From Deltaproteobacteria bacterium (GTDB taxonomy: Bacteria; Desulfobacterota; Desulfobacteria; Desulfobacterales; Desulfatibacillaceae), in NCBI GenBank assembly GCA_019308705.1, contig JAFDHW010000237.1, forward strand, positions 1-5,082: a stretch of DNA of 5,082 nucleotides. The letters run 5' to 3'. Under the pieces are notes generated by a model, which searched no databases, was not told the DNA's origin, and saw nothing but the letters and a program-made list of their open reading frames with translations. How positions within the stretch are numbered: position 1 is the stretch's first letter; every line of letters begins with the position of its first letter. Below, piece after piece: positions 1 to 4,968 of this stretch. Both the position numbers and the translations under genes were made by a program.

Positions 1-81
1 AGGAGGAGGGAAGCTGTACTTTTGTACCGCGACCGCCTCCTGACGCAGCTATCGCGCGAATCGGGCTCGCCGGAAGGGTGA
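1..81 (+). CDS. Partial 3' end of an unidentified rightward gene
   Basis: Frame 1 is open from the first base to a TGA at 79-81 and gives 26 residues, beginning RRREAVLLYRDRLLTQLSRE and ending SPEG. The peptide is charged and amphipathic, as expected for a helical C-terminus. Many of its codons end in G or C, as in the neighbouring genes. It would converge on the ABC operon, whose stop is at 212-214. The fragment is too short to assign a family. Frame 3 is also open, to about 173, but it runs through the AT-rich repeat, and the repeat copies differ there only at amino-acid-changing sites. Frame 1 is therefore preferred, but it could be a chance open stretch. Confidence 0.4.
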   Translation, partial: RRREAVLLYRDRLLTQLSRESGSPEG

Positions 82-214
82 AAAATTTCGCCGATGTCAG
101 CATTCCTCAAAGAAGCAGCGCGCATTTTTCAAGGACCCTTCCATTGGCACTTAACCTGTTTAAATCCATATAAATATTTTATTTGGTGAAATTTTTCATG
201 CATAATCCGGGCTA
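79..214 (+). repeat. AT-rich intergenic repeat element, left copy
   Basis: Positions 101-214 match the reverse complement of 4969-5082 without gaps, with 8 mismatches in 114 by my count (about 93%). The match breaks abruptly on the inner side after 214. The left copy probably starts further out, near 79, because 79-94 (TGAAAAATTTCGCCGA) is a 14-of-16 inverted match to 183-198. The transcript could therefore fold into a long stem. The composition is AT-rich against GC-rich flanks. The element lies between two convergent genes, and both stop codons (TGA 79-81; TAG 214-212 on the minus strand) fall within it. This resembles ERIC- or MITE-like intergenic repeats and may end transcription from both sides. 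I see no open transposase frame. The repeat family is not recognised. Confidence 0.85.
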
Positions 215-937
215 AACCTTCAGTTCCTCTTCCAGCTCATTCGCTTTCCTGAACAATTCCACATCCTTCCTGTTCCTTGGCCGTTGCAGGTTTATTTCCA
301 TGGTCTTTTCAATTCTGCCGTTTCCCATGATCAGCACCTTGTCGGCAAGGGTGGCGGCTTCGGTGGGGTCGTGGGTTACGAAGAGGATGGTTTGGGCCAG
401 TTGGGCCCACAGGGTAAGGAGAAGCTTTTGCATTTGGGCCTTGGCTTGGGTGTCCAGAGAGCCGAAGGGTTCGTCCATGAGGAGGATTTGGGGAGACAGG
501 GCCAGGGCGCGGGCCAAGGCCGCGCGTTGCTTCATGCCGCCGGAGAGCTGGTGGGGGAGGTGGGTGGCGGCGTGCGACAAGCCCACGGCGTGGAGGTGGA
601 AACGGGCGAGTTCCAGGCGTCGTTTTTTTTTGCCGGGGATGGCGAAGGCCACGTTTATGGTGAGCCAGGGGAACAGGGCATCTTCCTGGAACACCATGCA
701 CCGGTCCGGGCCGGGGCGGGTGACGGGCCGGCCGGCGACTTCCACGGTTCCGCCGGTGGGGGGCAGAAAGCCGGCGATGGTTTTCAAAAGCGTGGTCTTG
801 CCGCAGCCCGACGGGCCCAGGATGCAGAGGAACCGGCCTTTGTGGGCGGTGAAAGACAGGTCCTTCAGCACGGGATTCCGGCCGTCCGGGTGGAAGGATT
901 TGGTGAGGTTGGAGACGGTCAGCAGCGGTTGCGTCAT
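212..937 (-). CDS. ABC transporter ATP-binding protein, SsuB/TauB/NrtD-like
   Basis: This is the cytoplasmic ATPase that would power an importer of the nitrate/sulfonate/taurine class. All nucleotide-binding motifs are intact in the 241 residues: Walker A GPSGCGKTT (41-49), Q-loop Q84, signature LSGGMKQR (131-138), Walker B ILLMDEP with catalytic E156, D-loop SLDTQ (160-164) and switch H189. The length is slightly short but normal for the family. The ATG at 937 is chosen because AAGGAGG (949-943) lies 5 nt upstream and because it overlaps the permease stop as ATGA (934-937), indicating translational coupling. The TAG stop coincides with the inner end of the left repeat. A run of nine A residues (minus strand, about 631-623) encodes KKK at 103-105 and is unusual in this gene. 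The substrate cannot be read from an ATPase, so no symbol is given. Confidence 0.93.
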   Translation of the reverse strand: MTQPLLTVSNLTKSFHPDGRNPVLKDLSFTAHKGRFLCILGPSGCGKTTLLKTIAGFLPPTGGTVEVAGRPVTRPGPDRCMVFQEDALFPWLTINVAFAIPGKKKRRLELARFHLHAVGLSHAATHLPHQLSGGMKQRAALARALALSPQILLMDEPFGSLDTQAKAQMQKLLLTLWAQLAQTILFVTHDPTEAATLADKVLIMGNGRIEKTMEINLQRPRNRKDVELFRKANELEEELKV

Positions 938-1722
938 GGCCGCCTCCTTGCGCTGGAAAAGGCGGTGGTGAGGAAAAGGACCAGGAGGCGGTCGGTGGCG
1001 CGGCCCAGGAGGGCGATGATGAGGATTCCCGCCACGATGAGGTCCAGCCGGCCCAGCATGCGGGCGTCCATGATGGCGGCGCCCAGGCCGTGGGGCACGC
1101 CGGTGAGTTCGCCCAGGACCAGGTAGGCCCAGGAGATGCCCAGCCCCAGGCGCAGACCGGTGACCACATGGGGCATGGCGCCCGGCACCAGGACGCGGAA
1201 TACGCCCCTTGCGCCGGACGCGCCCATCATGGCGCCGGCCTGGAGCCAGAGTTCCGGCACGTTGCGCGCGCCGGCCTGGGCGTTCAGGTAAACCGGAAAG
1301 AACGCGGCCAGGGCCACCAGAAACACGGTGGTCTTAAGCCCGATGCCGAACCACACCAGGGCCAGGGGCAGCCAAGCGATGCCGGGCACGGCGCGGAGCC
1401 CGTTTATGGTGGCGGACAGGAAGCGGTTCACCGCGGCCCTTCTGCCGGAGACCAGCCCCAGGGGCAGGCCCAGGGCCACGGCCAGGGAAAAACCCGCCCC
1501 CACCCGAACAAGGCTTGCGGCGGCGTCCGCGAAGAACCGGCCGGCCATGGGGCCCTTGTCTCCGGCCGCGTAGACCTTGGCCGCGGCCAGCACCTGGGCG
1601 GGGGGAGGCAACAAGTAGGGGGGAACCCATTGCCCGGCGGTGGCGGCCCACCAGGCGGCCAACAGCGCCATGGGCAGCACCCAGGGCGTCCACTTGCGTT
1701 TGTGCGGTTGTTGCCGGCCCAT
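934..1722 (-). CDS. ABC transporter permease, SsuC/TauC/NrtB-like
   Basis: This is the inner-membrane subunit that forms the translocation path with the ATPase just downstream. It has 262 residues and about six hydrophobic segments, near 11-30, 73-92, 110-128, 131-147, 190-206 and 226-243. The stretch VPPYLLPPPAQV (33-44) after the first segment is typical of the family. The cytoplasmic coupling (EAA) loop is recognisable at about 160-195 (MMGASGARGVFRVLVPGAMP), although the usual EAA is QAG here. ELTG...GLG follows at 205-214, as in SsuC and TauC. The ATG at 1722 is chosen because AGGAG (1733-1729) lies 6 nt upstream; a TTG at 1767 in the same frame has no such support and would add 15 residues. 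No substrate-binding protein gene is adjacent: the DNA upstream carries a divergent gene and the DNA downstream a repeat. The partner must be encoded elsewhere or be lost. Confidence 0.92.
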   Translation of the reverse strand: MGRQQPHKRKWTPWVLPMALLAAWWAATAGQWVPPYLLPPPAQVLAAAKVYAAGDKGPMAGRFFADAAASLVRVGAGFSLAVALGLPLGLVSGRRAAVNRFLSATINGLRAVPGIAWLPLALVWFGIGLKTTVFLVALAAFFPVYLNAQAGARNVPELWLQAGAMMGASGARGVFRVLVPGAMPHVVTGLRLGLGISWAYLVLGELTGVPHGLGAAIMDARMLGRLDLIVAGILIIALLGRATDRLLVLFLTTAFSSARRRP

Positions 1723-1794
1723 GCCTTTCTCCTGAAAGCCCGCGGCCAGGATACCACCGGCTCGCAAGGGAAAAAAGCGGCCACGGCCGGAAAC

Positions 1795-1823
1795 TTGTCA
1801 ACGCCCCGTGGGCTTCTTATGTT
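1795..1823 (+). promoter_or_regulatory. Candidate sigma-70 promoter for the 85-residue protein gene
   Basis: TTGTCA (1795-1800, 5 of 6 to the -35 consensus) and TATGTT (1818-1823, 4 of 6 to the -10 consensus) are separated by 17 bp. Transcription would begin near 1830 and give a leader of about 75 nt before the ATG at 1906. The same heptamer TTGTCAA reads TTGACA on the other strand (1801-1796), a perfect -35 pointing at the ABC operon, but the minus strand has no good -10 at the right distance. An inverted repeat, GGGCTT (1810-1815) with AAGCCC (1828-1833), spans the -10 and could be an operator. That is inference only. Confidence 0.5.
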
Positions 1824-1857
1824 GGGAAAGCCCGGCGGGATCGCGCATAACGGGTGT

Positions 1858-1875
1858 GCCGCCATGCCTGGCGGC
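1858..1875 (+). promoter_or_regulatory. GC-rich hairpin in the leader of the small gene
   Basis: GCCGCC (1858-1863) and GGCGGC (1870-1875) form a perfect 6-bp stem with a 6-nt loop. It lies 21 nt ahead of the ribosome binding site at 1897-1901. It has no T-run, so it is not an intrinsic terminator. It may stabilise the message or influence translation. In GC-rich DNA such stems also arise by chance. Confidence 0.3.
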
Positions 1876-1905
1876 GGGGCTGGGAACCATTTTCCTGGAG
1901 GATCC

Positions 1906-2163
1906 ATGCACAGCGCCAAGGAACTTTGCGCCAAGATCAGGGAAGTCCATCCGGACATCGGCGAATGCGGCATCGACGTGAACACCCGGTGGGACGAGGA
2001 AAAGGGCGTGTGGGTCGTGGACCTGAAAAAGGGCAACCGGGAGCTTTCCACCTACATGGAGCCCGAGGACGCGGACGCGTGCATGGAAGGCAGGCAGTGC
2101 GTGGGCCTGGGCATCCAGATCGCCCAGCTCAAGGACAACGTGGAGCATCGTCCCGCGCCGTAA
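1906..2163 (+). CDS. Small acidic four-cysteine protein of unknown function
   Basis: I do not recognise a named family. The 85-residue product has no signal peptide or membrane segment and should be cytoplasmic. The likely layout is helix (about 2-14), strand (22-30), strand (33-41), strand (44-51), then two helices (53-60 and 65-80), a compact alpha/beta fold. Cysteines occur at 8, 21, 59 and 65; C59 and C65 sit in DACMEGRQC, a possible metal or redox pair, but no classical CxxC is present. The final residues HRPAP look disordered. The ATG at 1906 is supported by GGAGG (1897-1901), 4 nt upstream. Coding character is good: charged, balanced composition and GC-ending codons. The gene stands alone, with its own promoter candidate (1795-1823) and terminator (2284-2308), and is divergent from the ABC operon. 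The function cannot be inferred from its neighbours. Confidence 0.8.
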   Translation: MHSAKELCAKIREVHPDIGECGIDVNTRWDEEKGVWVVDLKKGNRELSTYMEPEDADACMEGRQCVGLGIQIAQLKDNVEHRPAP

Positions 2164-2177
2164 GACAGCTTTTCATT

Positions 2178-2265
2178 GCGGTTTCGCCGGGGAGGGACGC
2201 CTTGCGTGTCTGCAGCCCTCCCGGGAACGGGCCCGGAGCCTGATGGCCCGGAAGGGCGAAACCGC
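2178..2265 (+). other. Highly structured RNA segment, possible three-way junction
   Basis: An 11-bp perfect stem closes the segment: GCGGTTTCGCC (2178-2188) with GGCGAAACCGC (2255-2265). Inside are two further perfect stems: GGGAGGG (2190-2196) with CCCTCCC (2216-2222), and CGGGCC (2228-2233) with GGCCCG (2245-2250). Together they make a cloverleaf-like junction. The 3' strand of the closing stem can instead form a local hairpin, GGGCG (2254-2258) with CGCCC (2263-2267), so two exclusive folds are possible. The segment begins 15 nt after the stop of the small gene and ends 19 nt before an intrinsic terminator. It does not match a riboswitch or known RNA that I recognise. It may be a 3'-UTR structure, a processed small RNA, or a control element in front of lptD. 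Confidence 0.45.
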
Positions 2266-2283
2266 CCCTTCTTGAACCATGAG

Positions 2284-2308
2284 GCCCGGGGGTTTCCCCG
2301 GGCTTTTT
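2284..2308 (+). terminator. Rho-independent terminator after the small gene
   Basis: GCCCGGGG (2284-2291) pairs perfectly with CCCCGGGC (2296-2303) across a GTTT loop and is followed at once by TTTTT (2304-2308). It should end the transcript of the 85-residue protein gene and its structured tail. This separates that transcript from lptD, which has its own promoter candidate 40 nt further on. Confidence 0.87.
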
Positions 2309-2348
2309 CCGGTTTTTCTCTCTCCTCCGCCAAAAGAGGAACGCGTGT

Positions 2349-2376
2349 TTGTCCACGCGGCGGTTTGTGGTATAGA
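2349..2376 (+). promoter_or_regulatory. Candidate sigma-70 promoter for lptD
   Basis: TTGTCC (2349-2354) and TATAGA (2371-2376), each 4 of 6 to consensus, are spaced by 16 bp. The site lies downstream of the strong terminator and upstream of the lptD start. It gives a leader of roughly 50 nt to the TTG at 2431. The match is moderate, and no operator is evident. Confidence 0.45.
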
Positions 2377-2430
2377 CTTGCCGTTTCCTGAGAATCCCTT
2401 GCAATTCCCTTGCGGGACGGAGTTTCCGGC

Positions 2431-4644
2431 TTGCGCGCATTTCACCCGGCATACGCGGTTTTGGCCCTGTTTGCCCTGTCCCTGGGGGCTTTGGCCCCGG
2501 CGCGGGCCCAAGGGGAGGCCCCGCAAGGGCCCTGGGAGATCGAGGCGGCCACCCTGCAGTATAACCAGGAAACCGGCGTCTACGAGGCCGAGGGCGACGT
2601 GCACGGCTGGCGGGGAGCCCAGGAGTTCTGGGCGGACCGGGCCGCGTTCAACCGCCGGGAGAACACCCTGGAGGCGCGGGGAAACGTGCGCCTGCAGATG
2701 GGGGAGGACTACATCCTGGCCGACCGCGTGTTCCTGGACATGGACACGGACACGGGCACGCTTCAAAACGGCACCATCTACGTCCAGCAGCAGAACTACT
2801 ACATTACCGGCGACCTGATCGAAAAGACCGGGAAGGACACCTACCGGGCCAGGGGCGCGGGGGTGACCACCTGCCCCGGGGAGAACCCCGCGTGGAAGCT
2901 CACCGGCTCACACCTTTCCCTGCGCATCGAGGGCTACGGGTGGGCCAAAAACGTGGTGTTGCACGCCAAGGGAATCCCCGTGGCGTGGCTCCCGGCCGTC
3001 GGGTTCCCCGTGAAGCTCAAGCGCTCCTCGGGCCTTCTCGCCCCGCACATGGACCAGTCGGACCGCAAAGGGTTCTCCTTCACCCAGCCGTATTTCTGGG
3101 CCATCTCGGACAACGCGGACGCCACCATCTACGCCCGGGCCATGGAAAAGCGCGGGATTCTGGGCGCGGTACAGGGCCGATGGGTGGGCTCGCCGGACAC
3201 GCGGATAACCGCCGTGGCCATGGGGCTTTCCGACGACGAACAGGACCTGGGCACGCTGCAGACCCAGGAATGGGGGTATCCCGGCGACCCCTGGGACCGG
3301 CCCAACTCCGACCGGTGGTGGGTGGTGGCCAAGGGCGACTGGGAGTCCGACGGCGGGGTCAAGGTCAAGGCGGACGTGGACGTGGTTTCGGACCAGGATT
3401 TTTTGCGGGAGTTCGACGACGGCCCGGCCGGATTCTTCCAGGTGGAGGACGACTTTTTGGACACCTTCCACCGCGGCCTGGAATCGGAAACCGACGTGGT
3501 GCGCAAAAACCGGCTGTTCGTGCAGAAGAACTGGCTGTTGACCGCGGCCTCGGGTGAGTTCGCGTACAACGACAACGTGGCGGCCCGGCGGTGGCTGAAC
3601 ACGGACAGCACCCTTTCCGTGCTGCCCTTTGTCGGGGTGTCCGGCGTGCGGCGGCCCGTGGGGGAGACGCCCCTGGCGTTCTCCTGGGACACCACCTACC
3701 GCCACTACTTTCGGGAGGACGGCCTGCGGGGCCACCGGGCGGATTTCACCGGCCGGGCGAACCTGCCCTTTTCCCTGGTCCGCGGCCTGCACCTGGACCC
3801 GGGCGTGGCCTTCCTTCAAACCGCCTGGGTGGTGGATTCGTGGGAGAACACTCCCACGCCGGACGACGACCGGTTTTTCTCCAGGGGCATGTACGAGCTG
3901 TCCGCAGACCTGTCGTCGGGGTTTCTGCGGGATTTTTCCCTGGACGCCTCGTGGACCAACGGCCTGCGCCACACATTTTCGCCGGTGCTTTCCTGGACCT
4001 TCCGGCCCTACGGCGAGGAGAGCGAAGCCCCGGCCTTCGACGTGGTGAACCGTGTCGAGAGCGAGCACACCCTTACGCTTTCCCTGGCCAACGGCCTGTG
4101 GGGCCGGCGGGGGGAAAACCTTGTCCCCTTCCGCGCCGCCTGGCTTTCGCTTTCCCAAACCTACGACATCGAGGAAGCGGCCGAGGACGACCCGGCCCTG
4201 TTCGCCGCGCCCGGCGAGCGCAGGCCCTGGCTGCCCATGGACGCCCGGCTGGAGGTCTGCCCCGTGTCCGGGTTTTCCCTGGAAACCGGCGGGGATTGGT
4301 CCTGGTACGAGGACCGGTTCGACGAGCAGTGGGCGGCCCTGCGCTTTACCCACCCCGTGGGCCACACCGCCTGCGTGGAATACCGCGACGTGGCGGACAC
4401 GAGCGAGACCCTCCACGCCCAGGGCGCGCTCAACCTCTCCGACGCCTGGCGCGTGGCCGGGAGCGTCAAGCACGATTTCATGGCGGACGAGGTGGTGGAG
4501 TCCGGCGTACTCGTCACCTACCGCGCAGCCTGCTGGGCCGTGGAGGCGAGCTACGAGGAGGACACCTACGACCGGAGCTGGTCCTTGATGATCGAGCTGA
4601 CCGGCCTGGGGAGCTACGGCTACGCCCGGTCGCTGAGTCCCTGA
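2431..4644 (+). CDS. lptD: LPS-assembly outer-membrane protein LptD
   Basis: LptD is the outer-membrane beta-barrel that, with the lipoprotein LptE, inserts lipopolysaccharide into the outer leaflet at the end of the Lpt bridge. Numbered from TTG 2431, the product has 737 residues (E. coli: 784). A signal peptide fills 1-26, ending APARA before QGEA. An LptA-like beta-jellyroll follows at roughly 35-150 (GNVRL...ADRVFLDMDTDTG). The conserved TTCPGENPAW is at 147-156. The barrel runs from about 160 to the end, with HTFSPVLSWTFRP at 514-526. C148 corresponds to E. coli C173. The C-terminal AACW has one cysteine (C701) where E. coli has the pair C724/C725, and the mature N-terminus lacks a C31 equivalent. 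C610 and C648 are extra. There is no ATG near the front. TTG 2431 is preferred over TTG 2410 because GGACGGAG (2415-2422) lies 8 nt upstream and it starts directly at the signal peptide. An in-frame TGA at 2389 limits any extension. No other lpt gene is adjacent. Confidence 0.9.
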   Translation: MRAFHPAYAVLALFALSLGALAPARAQGEAPQGPWEIEAATLQYNQETGVYEAEGDVHGWRGAQEFWADRAAFNRRENTLEARGNVRLQMGEDYILADRVFLDMDTDTGTLQNGTIYVQQQNYYITGDLIEKTGKDTYRARGAGVTTCPGENPAWKLTGSHLSLRIEGYGWAKNVVLHAKGIPVAWLPAVGFPVKLKRSSGLLAPHMDQSDRKGFSFTQPYFWAISDNADATIYARAMEKRGILGAVQGRWVGSPDTRITAVAMGLSDDEQDLGTLQTQEWGYPGDPWDRPNSDRWWVVAKGDWESDGGVKVKADVDVVSDQDFLREFDDGPAGFFQVEDDFLDTFHRGLESETDVVRKNRLFVQKNWLLTAASGEFAYNDNVAARRWLNTDSTLSVLPFVGVSGVRRPVGETPLAFSWDTTYRHYFREDGLRGHRADFTGRANLPFSLVRGLHLDPGVAFLQTAWVVDSWENTPTPDDDRFFSRGMYELSADLSSGFLRDFSLDASWTNGLRHTFSPVLSWTFRPYGEESEAPAFDVVNRVESEHTLTLSLANGLWGRRGENLVPFRAAWLSLSQTYDIEEAAEDDPALFAAPGERRPWLPMDARLEVCPVSGFSLETGGDWSWYEDRFDEQWAALRFTHPVGHTACVEYRDVADTSETLHAQGALNLSDAWRVAGSVKHDFMADEVVESGVLVTYRAACWAVEASYEEDTYDRSWSLMIELTGLGSYGYARSLSP

Positions 4645-4657
4645 GCCTGCCCCTCCT

Positions 4658-4708
4658 TTATCCGCCCAGGTCCGGCCGGCCGGAGCCGGGATAAGCCCGC
4701 GCGTTTTT
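4658..4708 (+). terminator. Possible terminator hairpin after lptD
   Basis: TTATCC (4658-4663) pairs with GGATAA (4689-4694) around an inner stem formed by GGTCCGG (4669-4675) with CCGG-A-CC (4680-4687, one G bulged) and a CCGG loop. The hairpin starts 14 nt after the lptD stop. A T5 run (4704-4708) follows, but only 9 nt beyond the stem, so this is not a canonical intrinsic terminator. It may act with Rho or simply protect the 3' end of the message. Confidence 0.35.
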
Positions 4709-4927
4709 CCTGGGCCGCCTTCCACCGCCCTTGAACCCGACGCCCACCACGGTGTGGGGGTGGCGCTCCCTGCCCGCCCAGCCCACAAAGGCGCCGGAAA
4801 AATCCGCAAGGAGCGATTTGAAGCCCTCCTGGTCCTCCACCTGGAGGGACCCGAACTCGTAGACGGGCTCATGGATGGGCAGGGTTTCCGCCACGATGGA
4901 GACGAAGTCCTTGATGGTCTGCCGCAT
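4658..4927 (-). pseudogene. Truncated N-terminus of a class I SAM methyltransferase
   Basis: The first 50 or so of 89 residues read like the start of a class I SAM-dependent methyltransferase. A helix (MRQTIKDFVSIVAETLP) leads to PVYEFGSLQV (21-30), where EFGS occupies the place of glycine-rich motif I. DQEGFKSLL...FVG follows, in the register where the family continues into its second strand. That strand normally ends in an acidic ribose-binding residue, but here it reads FVGWAG. From about 50 the sequence becomes a Gly/Arg/Pro-rich tail that looks like out-of-frame GC-rich DNA and stops at TAA. A full enzyme needs roughly 200 or more residues, so this is probably a decayed remnant. The ATG at 4927 has AAGGA 5 nt upstream. 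It is convergent with lptD and starts 42 bp from the right repeat. The family call rests on remembered motif style, so a small intact unknown protein remains possible. Confidence 0.45.
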
Positions 4928-4968
4928 GGCGGTCCTTTCCGGTTGGCGGTTTTTCTGTCCCGCTCACA

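Noticed and set aside
1..41. Imperfect hairpin, AGGAGG with CCTCCT around GTAC-TTTT-GTAC
   Set aside because: The stem is broken by several internal loops and lies in a probable coding end, so it is not convincing as a terminator or transposon end.
87..173. Open frame through the left repeat ending FSRTLPLALNLFKSI
   Set aside because: The six differences between the two repeat copies inside this frame all change the amino acid, so there is no sign of protein-level selection.
284..1126. Long plus-strand open frames opposite the ABC genes (also 1090-2163)
   Set aside because: They are antisense shadows of the ATPase and permease, rich in Gly, Arg, Gln and His. They have no start support or motif; the 1090 frame merely runs into the real small gene at 1906.
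2908..4872. 654-codon open frame on the minus strand across lptD
   Set aside because: It is antisense to a clear LptD. GC-biased third positions suppress stops on the opposite strand, and the translation is a Gly/Pro/Val/His-rich sequence without recognisable domains.
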